DNA from: Gammaproteobacteria bacterium | GTDB taxonomy: Bacteria; Pseudomonadota; Gammaproteobacteria; Acidiferrobacterales; SZUA-150 | DNA: 64,000 nt | Assembly: GCA_029880545.1 (NCBI GenBank) | Contig: JAOUOD010000004.1 | Coordinates: forward strand, 205,712-269,711 | Direction: 5' to 3' | Shown: piece after piece, positions 42,878 through 51,486 of the stretch | Numbering within the stretch: position 1 is the first letter of the stretch | How the letters are laid out: each line of letters starts with the position of its first letter | Program-made: the position numbers and the translations under genes | Notes under the pieces: model-generated | The model's input: only the letters and a program-made list of their open reading frames with translations | What the model was told of the DNA's origin: nothing | Database searches by the model: none

Positions 42878-44538
42878 ACCGCGTACAGAATTTGCGCCGG
42901 CTATTGCGTATTCACCGCGTCTTTGTTCGTCACGACCTGGACGAGTTTGTTTCCGCTGTTCACCTGTTTCGGCCATACCGCTGGTTCCTGCGACTGGCGC
43001 CGTGGCGCTGGGTACGCCTGGAGGCAAAAAAGCCGCGTGGTCAGCGTTTGCGCGAAGCCCTGGAAGAACTGGGTCCGATTTTCGTCAAGTTCGGCCAGAC
43101 ACTTTCCACCCGGCCTGACCTGTTGCCTGATGATATTGGCGAGCAGTTGGCCTATCTGCAGGACAGGGTGCCACCGTTTCCCGGTGACCAGGCGGTAGCG
43201 GAAATTGAAGCCGCTTTTGCTGAATCCCTGGAAACCCATTTTGCCGAGTTTGATCGCCAGCCAGTTGCCTCGGCGTCTGTGGCCCAGGTGCATTTTGCCC
43301 GGCTCCATGACGGCACCGAGGTAGCGGTCAAGGTATTGCGACCCGGCATTGAGCCGGTCATCAAGCGCGACCTTGAATTGCTCTATGCCCTGGCGCGACT
43401 GGCGCTGCGCTACTGGCCAACCGCCAGTCGTTTGCGCCCGGTTGAAGTGGTGGACGAGTTCGCCAAGACGCTGGCGGACGAGCTTGACCTGATGCGAGAG
43501 GCTGCCAACGCCAGCCAGTTGCGCGGTAATTTTGAAAATGATCCACGCATGTACGTGCCCCAGGTGTACTGGGACTACTGTCGTCAGAATGTCATGGTCA
43601 TGGAGCGTATCCATGGCATTCCTATTAACGAGATGGACAAGTTGAGAACCGCCGGCGTTGACATGAAACAGCTGGCGCATAACGGCACCGAGATCTTTTT
43701 TACCCAGGCATTCCGTGACGGGTTTTTCCATGCCGATATGCATCCGGGCAACCTGTTTATTACCGAGGACGGCCAATACCGGGCCGTGGATTTCGGTATC
43801 ATGGGCTCCCTGGGCGAGGCCGACAAACGCTACCTGGCGGAAAATTTTCTGGGTTTCTTTAACCGCGATTACCGTGCTGTTGCCGAAGCCCACTTGCGTG
43901 CGGGCTGGATCCCTCGTGAGACCCGTGTCGAGGATTTTGAGGCTGCCATCAGGGCAGTGTGCGAACCTATTTTTGCCAAGCCTATCAAGGACATTTCCTT
44001 TGGTCGCCTGCTAATGAACCTGTTCCGCACCGCCAGGCGCTTTAATATGGAAGTACAGCCGCAACTGGTGTTGCTGGAAAAAACCATGTTTCAGATCGAA
44101 GGGCTGGGTCGGAAGCTGTACCCGGATCTGGACCTTTGGGAAAGCGCCAAGCCCTACCTCGAATCATGGATGAAGGAGCAACTGGGCCCACGCGCGTTCC
44201 TGCGTACGGCACGAAAGGAAATGCCCAAGCTTTGGCAGTTGTTGCCTGAAATACCGGGTATGGCCAACGAAATTCTGCGTCGTGAATACCGGGGTGAGCG
44301 CATGCAGCAATGGCATTCAGAGGATTTTGAGCAACTGCGCCAGCAGCTGGTTTCAACCCAGAGAGGGCTGCGACGCATTCTGGCCAGCTCCGGTTTGCTG
44401 ATCGCAGGCGTGCTGGCCCTGGGATTCGGTGTCATGTCTATCCCTTATCACCAGGTATTCTTTCTTTCCGGAGCAACGGCCAGCGCCGCAGGCTTGTTAC
44501 TTCTCGTTTCCGGCCTGCTGGCGCGAAAACCTGATTAA
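42874..44538 (+). CDS. ubiB: Ubiquinone biosynthesis atypical kinase/ATPase
   Basis: A 554-residue ABC1/ADCK-family protein required for ubiquinone synthesis, probably as an ATPase that helps extract lipid precursors from the membrane. It keeps the family features: the KxGQ motif in FVKFGQTLSTRPDLLP, the Ala-rich nucleotide loop SASVAQVHFA, the catalytic-loop equivalent FFHADMHPGNLF and metal-binding VDFGIMG. Two membrane helices close the protein (SSGLLIAGVLALGFGVM and GATASAAGLLLLVSGLLA). It begins with GTG overlapping the ubiJ stop, so translation is coupled. Confidence 0.96.
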   Translation: MNRVQNLRRLLRIHRVFVRHDLDEFVSAVHLFRPYRWFLRLAPWRWVRLEAKKPRGQRLREALEELGPIFVKFGQTLSTRPDLLPDDIGEQLAYLQDRVPPFPGDQAVAEIEAAFAESLETHFAEFDRQPVASASVAQVHFARLHDGTEVAVKVLRPGIEPVIKRDLELLYALARLALRYWPTASRLRPVEVVDEFAKTLADELDLMREAANASQLRGNFENDPRMYVPQVYWDYCRQNVMVMERIHGIPINEMDKLRTAGVDMKQLAHNGTEIFFTQAFRDGFFHADMHPGNLFITEDGQYRAVDFGIMGSLGEADKRYLAENFLGFFNRDYRAVAEAHLRAGWIPRETRVEDFEAAIRAVCEPIFAKPIKDISFGRLLMNLFRTARRFNMEVQPQLVLLEKTMFQIEGLGRKLYPDLDLWESAKPYLESWMKEQLGPRAFLRTARKEMPKLWQLLPEIPGMANEILRREYRGERMQQWHSEDFEQLRQQLVSTQRGLRRILASSGLLIAGVLALGFGVMSIPYHQVFFLSGATASAAGLLLLVSGLLARKPD

Positions 44539-44639
44539 ATTGATCAGTTTGGTCGATAGCCGGGTCTAAATTGTATTCTGGCCGGAGCCGAATTCAGGTT
44601 ATACTGAATCAGTTATTATTACTCAGAGGGTGCTGGCCA

Positions 44640-45569
44640 GTGAAAATCTCCGGCCACCAGGTGATTTCCGGTATCGGATTGGCGGGCGTGCTTGCCAGTG
44701 GCGCCGTATGCGCCGCAGAAAACTCACCCGGCATCCTGTTGTTTGGCTCCGCCCAGCAGTTACTCGCTTCCAACCAGGGCGTGCTTGCCGGCACCGAAAA
44801 GCCGGGGCAGCAGCCGGTTCCTGAAGAAATTCAGTCGTTTGAATCGTTGCGTAGCAAGAATTCCGACAAGGATGCCGAGGGTCGGTACAGCCTGTTTGGT
44901 TACCGCGGCGATCGAAACAGCTTCCTTGTGCCTCTGTACAAGGAGCAGGTGCAGACCCGTAAGGAAAAACACAGGTTGCTCGATGGCTGGGGCCTGAAAT
45001 GGCAGCATACGCTGGAAGATGGCGACAGTTTCGCGCTGTCAGCCCACCGCAGTGACAACCTTTACCACGAAGCCGAAGATATTACTGGCAGCAGTTCCAG
45101 CACCATGGCCAGTTTTTCCTGGACCAGTCGCTGGCAGGGCGGCTACCGGCCCAGCCTGACCGGCAGCGTGTTTATCGGTGATGAAACCGGCGAAGCGACT
45201 GATGTCGCCGAATCGGTTACAGAGTTTGGTCGTCGCTATTACGGCATTAGTGTTGGTGGTGAGATGACATTGTTCCAGAGTCACACGCCTTATGTATCAC
45301 TGAAGTTCCAGAAGAATCAGTATAACGAAGATGCGCTGGGTGCGGATTCCGGATTAAACAGCGTTGATACCAGTCATGTTCTGGATAGCGGGATCGACCC
45401 GCTTGCCGGTGCCGAAATGTTCTCCCGCCTGTCCGCTGGCTGGAACTGGCGCATTCGTTCAAACTGGAGCGTGACCGCCGAAGCCAACTACATCATGGAA
45501 AACAATGAGTACAACGGGAATGTCGATCAGGGCCAGATTTATTTCGGCACCAGGTTTGACTTTCGGTAG
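44640..45569 (+). CDS. Putative outer-membrane beta-barrel protein
   Basis: A 309-residue exported protein starting at GTG (VKISGHQVISGIG) behind AGAGGG, with a signal peptide ending around GAVCAA. The N-terminal 70 mature residues are polar (FGSAQQLLASNQGVL, KNSDKDAEGRYSLFGYRGD), and the rest has alternating strands and aromatic girdles (LKWQHTLEDGDSFALSAH, YYGISVGGEMTLF, PYVSLKFQKNQYN) ending IYFGTRFDFR, close to the terminal aromatic signature. The fold suggests about 10-12 strands. No family could be named. A bidirectional terminator separates it from the converging repeat-lipoprotein gene. Confidence 0.7.
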   Translation: MKISGHQVISGIGLAGVLASGAVCAAENSPGILLFGSAQQLLASNQGVLAGTEKPGQQPVPEEIQSFESLRSKNSDKDAEGRYSLFGYRGDRNSFLVPLYKEQVQTRKEKHRLLDGWGLKWQHTLEDGDSFALSAHRSDNLYHEAEDITGSSSSTMASFSWTSRWQGGYRPSLTGSVFIGDETGEATDVAESVTEFGRRYYGISVGGEMTLFQSHTPYVSLKFQKNQYNEDALGADSGLNSVDTSHVLDSGIDPLAGAEMFSRLSAGWNWRIRSNWSVTAEANYIMENNEYNGNVDQGQIYFGTRFDFR

Positions 45570-45597
45570 CCTATAAATTTGCCTGCACCGAATACAG

Positions 45598-45626
45598 AAA
45601 AAGGGCGGCTTATTGCCGCCCTTGAT
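45598..45626. terminator. Bidirectional terminator
   Basis: AAGGGCGGC-TTATT-GCCGCCCTT with flanking A and T runs, sited between converging genes ending at 45569 and 45642. Confidence 0.85.
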
Positions 45627-45641
45627 TATTGTAAAGCCCAA

Positions 45642-47018
45642 TCAGAATATTTCTATCTTGCCTGACTGATCCTCGCTGTAAATGGGAATATAGGTTGCCC
45701 AGCCATTGGAGCGATCATCATCGGTAAACCAGATGCCATCCGGACCTGGTGCATCATGAGAGACAAAAGAGACAATATTGCCGTAGTCGTCATAATCAAA
45801 TTTTGTGTATTGGGCAGGCGAGTCATCAGCAGTAAATGGCAAGCCATCCGGACCAAAATAGTTATAAAAATAATATACAGGCAAATCCTGGTCATTGTAT
45901 TGAACATGCGAGTAGGCAGGCTGATAAGTGCCAGAAGGAAGATTGGTGTCATCATGAGTAAACCAGTTTCCATCTGCCCCGGCAGCCGTATAGGATAATT
46001 CCCGGGACATGTCACCATTGGAAGTATAATCGTAGGTTTGATAATTGGTGACCGTGTCATCCGCGTTATAGGCAATTCCGTCCGGGCCGGTCCAGTGCCC
46101 GATTCTTCTGGTCTGAAGATTGTCCCCGTTGTAGAGGTAATTGTAATAATAGGTAATGCCGTCTACATTGTTCCACAATCCGTCCAGGCCAACAGAGTAA
46201 ACCAATTCTTCTCTTGTTAACACCTGGGTAGGCCCTGTGCTGAAATGCCTGTAAGTTTGATACCAGATCGGATCATCATTGGTTAGCCAGAGACCATCTG
46301 CGCCCGGACCATCTGCGCCCCAGTGCGCAGTTTCTTTTTCCAGGTTGCCGTTTGAATCAAAATAATAATAGTAGGAGTAATCCACTGTATCATCGTCGTT
46401 AAACCACAGGCCATCCGGTCCAGCATCAGTTCGATACGCTGCACTGACCATGGCACCATTCTGGTGACGGCGATATTCATAATAGGGCTGGCCAACATCA
46501 TCGGCGGTGTCCCAGGTCCCATCGGCTCCGGCGTCGATGCGAAACTTGTTGTTTCGGTACCGGCCGCCATCAGAATCGATATACTCCACGGTATGCGTTC
46601 TGAAAATTACATCATCCGCCGTGTACCAGGCGTTATCAGCACCTTTTCCGGTATAATAAATGTAGCCAGTGTTGGTTTTGTCCGCGGCAATCTGGTAGGA
46701 GTACCAGCCTTCCAGTACGTCGTCGCTGGTCAGCCATATTCCATCAGGGCCCGGGGCATTGAACCGGTCAGCCCCGGTAAATGTGTATGTGTCATCCCAA
46801 CGAAACTGCCGGTAAAAACTGGGCTGTTTTGTGACCGGATCATAGAACATATCTCGATAGACTATGCTTGCGTTGGGAATCAGGGGTGCGGTTGTAACAT
46901 CTTCATCAGATTTTTCAGATATCCCGCATGCCGAGACCAGGGTGCTGACCATGGCTGCCAGGATTGCAGTTTTTCCGGAACCAGTTGAAATAGCTTTGGA
47001 ATTATTTGAATTTGTCAT
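45642..47018 (-). CDS. Gly-Asp-Gly repeat lipoprotein
   Basis: A 458-residue lipoprotein. The ATG of MTNSNNSKAIST (AGGAAG eight bases upstream) is preferred; a longer frame to 47186 has no support. The signal sequence ends in a lipobox, LVSAC. The mature part holds ten copies of a motif close to G-P/A-D-G-x-W-x-T-x-D-D (for example GPDGIWLTSDD, GADGTWDTADD, GPDGLWFNDDD, GPDGIWFTDDD), about 35-50 residues apart and separated by tyrosine-rich strand segments such as YSYYYYFDSNGN. The pattern recalls Ca2+-binding and YD-type surface repeats but I do not recognise a named family. Probably displayed in the periplasm or on the surface. Confidence 0.75.
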   Translation of the reverse strand: MTNSNNSKAISTGSGKTAILAAMVSTLVSACGISEKSDEDVTTAPLIPNASIVYRDMFYDPVTKQPSFYRQFRWDDTYTFTGADRFNAPGPDGIWLTSDDVLEGWYSYQIAADKTNTGYIYYTGKGADNAWYTADDVIFRTHTVEYIDSDGGRYRNNKFRIDAGADGTWDTADDVGQPYYEYRRHQNGAMVSAAYRTDAGPDGLWFNDDDTVDYSYYYYFDSNGNLEKETAHWGADGPGADGLWLTNDDPIWYQTYRHFSTGPTQVLTREELVYSVGLDGLWNNVDGITYYYNYLYNGDNLQTRRIGHWTGPDGIAYNADDTVTNYQTYDYTSNGDMSRELSYTAAGADGNWFTHDDTNLPSGTYQPAYSHVQYNDQDLPVYYFYNYFGPDGLPFTADDSPAQYTKFDYDDYGNIVSFVSHDAPGPDGIWFTDDDRSNGWATYIPIYSEDQSGKIEIF

Positions 47019-47314
47019 GGTCGAATCTTCCTGTGTAGCGGTATCCCTGATTGTTGCTGATTGATGAGTAGTTTTCCAGAATTGAATGAATTCTATCAGG
47101 CTGTCCGATGTGGTCATTATTATAGGATTAGGTTGACGGCTGTTCCAGTTCCTGTCATTTTTCAATGAGTGGCAGTTTTCCGCCATCTATATAAGAACTT
47201 GTTAATTTTCTGAAGAACCGTTGTTTCGAAGGCAGAACAACCTTGCCAGCCGAGCCAGGTGATTTTCGAAACCTGAATTGTATGACGGGTACTGTTGAAC
47301 AGGAGTGCTGATCA

Positions 47315-48049
47315 ATGAACTACCTTGGAAGTCGTTACTTCCCGTTTTTTTTGTCTATGACTTTCTTTGTTGGCGGACCGGCGTTTGCAGAACAGGGCGA
47401 AAGCTGGGTTTTCGTTCCAAAGGTTTCGGCCAGCAAGAAACAGATGGAGTTTATCGACAAGACGGGAAGTGTCGATGTTGGAATCACCACGGTTACGGCC
47501 GAGCTGGCTTTCACGGCAGCCTACAAGCAGTTTTACATGTCGCTCAGTGCCGACGAATCGGTTAACAGTACCTATGAACTGGAAGCGGAGAGAGAGTTGC
47601 AGTCCAGTCGCCAGGATTACGCGTTGACGTTCGGCTATAACATTGCCGGTTTTAATATTTTTGCAGGTTACAAGGACGGCCAGTCAGAAATCTCTTCGAA
47701 GGAAATCTTTACCGGAGAACTGACTGACCTGACGTTTCGGGACAACGGCCCGTTCCTGGGGTTTAGTTACGGCTACCAGATGGACAAGTATGGCAGCATC
47801 GGAGCAAATGTCGCCTACGCCGCGATGGCGGGACAGCTTATCAGGGGCAGCTCGGTCTCACCGTTTATACTGAATCTGGATGGCGATACCAGTGGTGTGA
47901 GTTACGGGCTGTATTGGTCGGTACCGGTTAATGACAGCCAGGTGTTTTCGGCAAATCTCAAATCCCACCGCTACCAGTTCAGCAGTGATTTGATTGATTA
48001 CGAGCAGAATTTCGACATTTTGTCCTTGTCTCTTTCCTCCTATTTTTAG
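47315..48049 (+). CDS. Putative outer-membrane barrel protein
   Basis: A 244-residue secreted protein with signal peptide ending GPAFA (start MNYLGSRYFPFFLSM). The mature sequence alternates strands (VTAELAFTAAYKQFYMSLSA, YALTFGYNIAGFNIFAGYKD, GPFLGFSYGYQM, GVSYGLYWSVP) and ends SLSLSSYF with a terminal phenylalanine, consistent with an eight- to ten-stranded barrel. I do not recognise the family. It is divergent from the repeat lipoprotein across 296 bp without other features and is followed by GC-rich inverted repeats near 48055-48115. Confidence 0.7.
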   Translation: MNYLGSRYFPFFLSMTFFVGGPAFAEQGESWVFVPKVSASKKQMEFIDKTGSVDVGITTVTAELAFTAAYKQFYMSLSADESVNSTYELEAERELQSSRQDYALTFGYNIAGFNIFAGYKDGQSEISSKEIFTGELTDLTFRDNGPFLGFSYGYQMDKYGSIGANVAYAAMAGQLIRGSSVSPFILNLDGDTSGVSYGLYWSVPVNDSQVFSANLKSHRYQFSSDLIDYEQNFDILSLSLSSYF

Positions 48050-48174
48050 CCGTTTGACCGGCCCGGCCCGGGACGGCCGGGGCCGGGTGACCGACCCGCG
48101 CCCGGTCGGCGATGCCCATTTGTTACGCGTGTCACAAATTCGCAGATTCACAGCCAAAATCCAGCCAGTAAATG

Positions 48175-48219
48175 TTACCCGGTCTGAACGTGCTGCTATA
48201 ATTCAGAATCAAACCGGGT
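48175..48219 (+). promoter_or_regulatory. Promoter with flanking dyad before the cyclase gene
   Basis: TTACCC (48175-48180), 16 bp, then TATAAT (48197-48202) gives a plausible sigma-70 promoter starting near 48209. The arms ACCCGGT (48177-48183) and ACCGGGT (48213-48219) are inverted repeats that bracket the -10, which suggests an operator. Confidence 0.5.
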
Positions 48220-48294
48220 GGTCGGCCCCTTTCTTGCCGGCGTACTTGCTCGTCAACCCGGGTAGACCGGGACCGGATCGGGAAATTGTGGATC

Positions 48295-49188
48295 ATGGCA
48301 CAGGATAATTACGAAAAAACCGCCATCATGTTCGCTGATGTGGAAGGCAGTACGCGCCTGTACGAAAGACTGGGCGATATCGCCGCCCAAAAGAGTATTG
48401 AATATTGCCTGTCACGAATGGCTGATGTGATCCAGTCGCACAAGGGGACTGTTATTAAAACGATCGGCGATGAGATCATGTGCCGATTTGCCACCGAGGA
48501 CGAGGCCGTCGGTGCGGCCTGTGCACTGCAGGAATCCATGGAATTACCGGCGCCGGAAGGCATTACCATGCCGGCGATTCGCATTGGCTTGCACTACGGG
48601 CTGGTGGTCAACAAGGATGGCGATATTTTTGGTGATGCGGTCAATGTCGCGGCGCGCATGGCCTCCATCGCCAAGGGCAAGCAAATAATCACTACGCAGG
48701 ACACCATCGTCAATCTCAAGGGTGCCAACGCAACAAAGGCCCGGGAGTTTGATCGCGCAATGGTCAAGGGCAAGGCTGAGGAAATCACTATCTACGAGGT
48801 CTTGTGGAATGAAGAAAATGTTACCCGGATGCAGACAGCATCATCGCTGGCTGCCATTGCGACAGCATCGACACTTACATTAAGCTACCAGGGGAAAGAC
48901 TACGAGCTGAATGCCAAGTCACCTGACGTGGTTATGGGTCGTGACGAACGTTGCACCATCCGCGTTGACAGCAACTTCGCCTCGCGGGTTCATGCCCGTG
49001 TCGAGTATCGTCGTGGCAAGTTTGTGCTTATTGATCAAAGCACCAACGGTACTTATGTGGATACCGGTCAGGGCGAGCCAATTTATATTCGACGCGAGGA
49101 GTTGCCATTGATGAGCAGCGGGGCAATCTGCCTGGGCGAGCCGACCCGGGAGGATGCTCCCCACCTCATAAGGTACCGCGCCGGATAA
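48295..49188 (+). CDS. Class III nucleotidyl cyclase with C-terminal FHA domain
   Basis: A 297-residue soluble protein. Residues about 8-185 are a class III adenylate/guanylate cyclase catalytic domain: FADVEGSTRLYERLGD with the first metal aspartate, IKTIGDEIMCRF with the adenine-selecting lysine and second metal aspartate, and FGDAVNVAARMASIAKG with the transition-state Asn and Arg. Residues about 200-297 form a forkhead-associated fold, with VVMGRDERCTIRVDSNFASR and HARVEYR and STNGTYVD, the phosphothreonine-binding residues intact. ATG 48295 is used. The kinase gene begins 40 bp downstream, so the FHA probably reads a phosphothreonine placed by that kinase. ATP as substrate is inferred from the lysine. 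Confidence 0.88.
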   Translation: MAQDNYEKTAIMFADVEGSTRLYERLGDIAAQKSIEYCLSRMADVIQSHKGTVIKTIGDEIMCRFATEDEAVGAACALQESMELPAPEGITMPAIRIGLHYGLVVNKDGDIFGDAVNVAARMASIAKGKQIITTQDTIVNLKGANATKAREFDRAMVKGKAEEITIYEVLWNEENVTRMQTASSLAAIATASTLTLSYQGKDYELNAKSPDVVMGRDERCTIRVDSNFASRVHARVEYRRGKFVLIDQSTNGTYVDTGQGEPIYIRREELPLMSSGAICLGEPTREDAPHLIRYRAG

Positions 49189-49228
49189 ACGAACTTATTA
49201 TAAAGGCTGGGGAGCAGGCAGGATTCTT

Positions 49229-50896
49229 ATGGCACAGGCGGATATCGAAATTACGATTCCCGGATACCGGATAATCAACCAATTGGGACGCGGTGGCATG
49301 GCGGTGGTTTATCTCGCCATCCAGGAATCGGTCGAACGCAAGATCGCACTCAAGGTAATGTTACATGCATTGGGTGCCGACCCGACATTCAGCGAGCGAT
49401 TCCTGCGCGAAGCCCGAATTGTTGCCCAGCTTTCCCATCCTAATATTGTTGCCGTATATGATGTCGGTGTTCATGACAATAATCATTTTATTGCCATGGA
49501 GTTTCATGAGGGCGGCGAGCTCAAGGACCGCATCAAGACCGGCCTGGCACTCTCCGAGGTCTTGCGCATCACCAAGCAAATGGCGTCCGCGCTGGATTTT
49601 GCCCACAACAAGGGTTATGTACATCGTGACATCAAGCCTGAGAACGTCCTGTTCAAAAGTACTGGCGACATAGTTATATCCGACTTTGGTATTGCCCGTG
49701 CCAGTAACAGCAATACACACATGACTGCAACCGGCTCGGTAATTGGTACACCGCATTACATGAGTCCGGAACAGGCGCAAGGCAAGGACCTGGACGGTCG
49801 CTCTGACCTGTACAGTCTCGGTATTGTCTTTTTCGAGATGCTCTGCGGCGTTGTTCCGTTCAAGGGTGATTCGGCCCTGTCGGTTGGTATCAAGCACCTG
49901 CGTGACCCGATTCCTCGTCTTCCGGGTCAGTACAGCATGTTCCAGACCGTGCTCGACAAGATGATCGCCAAGGATCCTGAAGACCGTTGGCAAACGGGCG
50001 CCGATATCGTCAAGACAGTTGAAATGCTCGAATTGCAGCTGGGTGATATGGCCGGTGAAGTGACATCGCAGAATATGGCCATCACCGAGGATGATCTTGG
50101 TGCGACGGTGATCACCACCCAGGTAGGCGGCAAGACAGTCAGTGCCAGGACCATGGTTACACCACCACCTTCCGCCGGCGCCAAATCCGCCGGTGGCGGA
50201 ATGAAGTGGGTGGCCAGTATTGTTTTGCTGGCCGGTCTTGGTGGTGCCGGTTATTACTACCTTAATTTCATCAAACCGGTAACACCACAGCCGGTAGCGG
50301 CAGTTGCGCCGGTGGAAAAAACGACAACCATTACCCGCGAAGTTATTGATCCCAAGGCGACGGAAGAAACCAAGAAAGCGCTGGCGGAAATCGAGGCAGA
50401 AAAACAACGCTTGGCCGACTTGCGCAAGCAGGAGGAGTTGCGCCAACAGCAGCTCGATGATCGGCGCCAGCAGGATGATGAGCGCAAACAGAAACAGGCT
50501 GCGGAACGTGAACAGCAACTGGCTCTGAAGCAGCAGCGCGAAGATGCAAAAAAAGCCGAAGTGCGCCAGCTCGACCAATTGATCAGTCAGGCTGATGACT
50601 ACCTGTCACCACATCGGTTGAGTGGAGGTCGAATCGAGCAGGCGAGAGAGTCATTTCGCAAGGCCGCGAGAATCAATCCGAGCGACCCAAGAGTCGCTGA
50701 TGGTGATCGAAGAGTGGCCGATGCCTACTTGCGCCTGGCAACCGACCTTACTGACAAGAAGGATTACGGTGGAGCCAAGAGCCTGATCGCCAGCGGGCTC
50801 GCTATTGTGCCTCAGCATTCACGGTTGCTGGATCTCCAGGCTTATATTGAAAAGCAGGAAAAGCCGACCAAGCGACGCAACTTCGGCGGGTTCTAG
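49229..50896 (+). CDS. Membrane-anchored Ser/Thr protein kinase
   Basis: A 555-residue Hanks-type kinase. Residues about 8-270 carry the complete kinase core: LGRGGMAVVYLA (P-loop), KIALKVM lysine, YVHRDIKPENVLF catalytic loop, SDFGIAR, and GTPHYMSPEQAQG. After a linker comes one membrane helix (WVASIVLLAGLGGAGYYYL, about 330-350), then a highly charged coiled coil (about 375-450, Glu/Lys/Gln/Arg-rich) and a TPR-like C-terminal region (about 450-550; RIEQARESFRKAARINPSDP, GGAKSLIASGLAIVPQ) that would be periplasmic. It is probably cotranscribed with the cyclase-FHA gene. Substrate and signal are unknown. Confidence 0.92.
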   Translation: MAQADIEITIPGYRIINQLGRGGMAVVYLAIQESVERKIALKVMLHALGADPTFSERFLREARIVAQLSHPNIVAVYDVGVHDNNHFIAMEFHEGGELKDRIKTGLALSEVLRITKQMASALDFAHNKGYVHRDIKPENVLFKSTGDIVISDFGIARASNSNTHMTATGSVIGTPHYMSPEQAQGKDLDGRSDLYSLGIVFFEMLCGVVPFKGDSALSVGIKHLRDPIPRLPGQYSMFQTVLDKMIAKDPEDRWQTGADIVKTVEMLELQLGDMAGEVTSQNMAITEDDLGATVITTQVGGKTVSARTMVTPPPSAGAKSAGGGMKWVASIVLLAGLGGAGYYYLNFIKPVTPQPVAAVAPVEKTTTITREVIDPKATEETKKALAEIEAEKQRLADLRKQEELRQQQLDDRRQQDDERKQKQAAEREQQLALKQQREDAKKAEVRQLDQLISQADDYLSPHRLSGGRIEQARESFRKAARINPSDPRVADGDRRVADAYLRLATDLTDKKDYGGAKSLIASGLAIVPQHSRLLDLQAYIEKQEKPTKRRNFGGF

Positions 50897-50950
50897 GGAT
50901 GTGCATGCCCGGGCACAGAATCCCGTGATTCACCGTTCCCGGTCAGCAGC

Positions 50951-51424
50951 TTAACCCCAGTCCAGGCGCTTGCTGAACACAGCGGTTTGTCCACGCTCCT
51001 GGTAGCCCAGAGACGGGTAGAATCCACGCTTGTAGGATTCGCGTTCTCGACCGTTCATGACAGTAATGCGGAAACATTTTTGCTGGGCGGCCTCGGCTTC
51101 GATGGCTGTCATCAGCGCCTGGCCAACGCCTGAGCCACGATGATTCTCGTCAACGAACACTTCGCTGATCATCATTTCCCGGCCGGCAAACAGCAGGTAG
51201 GTAATGGTTTCGCCGTGGATGTAGCCGATAACACGCTTGTTGACTTCAGCGACCAAAAGTAATGCATTTTCCTCGGTAATCAGTTCCTGCAGGCGTTGTC
51301 GCAGCGTACTGCCGTCGGCCTTGAATGCAGGGTTCCAGCCCAGTTCCTTGTGCAGGTACATTACTGCCTCTATGTCACCGGGAGTTAGCGGGCGAATGCG
51401 GATTTTCTTTTTCTTTTCTGTCAT
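50951..51424 (-). CDS. GNAT-family N-acetyltransferase
   Basis: A 157-residue soluble acetyltransferase. After a basic start (MTEKKKKIRIRPLTPGDIEA) the GNAT fold is clear: AEVNKRVIGYIHGE, MMISEVFVDENHRGSGVGQALM containing the acetyl-CoA loop R-G-S-G-V-G, and the last strand region FYPSLGYQERGQTAVFSKRL. The acyl acceptor cannot be deduced. It lies 62 bp downstream of the DJ-1 family gene on the same strand. Confidence 0.85.
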   Translation of the reverse strand: MTEKKKKIRIRPLTPGDIEAVMYLHKELGWNPAFKADGSTLRQRLQELITEENALLLVAEVNKRVIGYIHGETITYLLFAGREMMISEVFVDENHRGSGVGQALMTAIEAEAAQQKCFRITVMNGRERESYKRGFYPSLGYQERGQTAVFSKRLDWG

Positions 51425-51486
51425 GTCGTATTACCGTTTGTGAGTTCCTGTGTGTAATCAATTATCGAGTTGTCCCGGTTGCGGGG

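Noticed and set aside
49361-50578. 405-codon open frame opposite the Ser/Thr kinase
   Set aside because: Leu/Phe- and His-rich antisense of a clear kinase gene, with no start signal.
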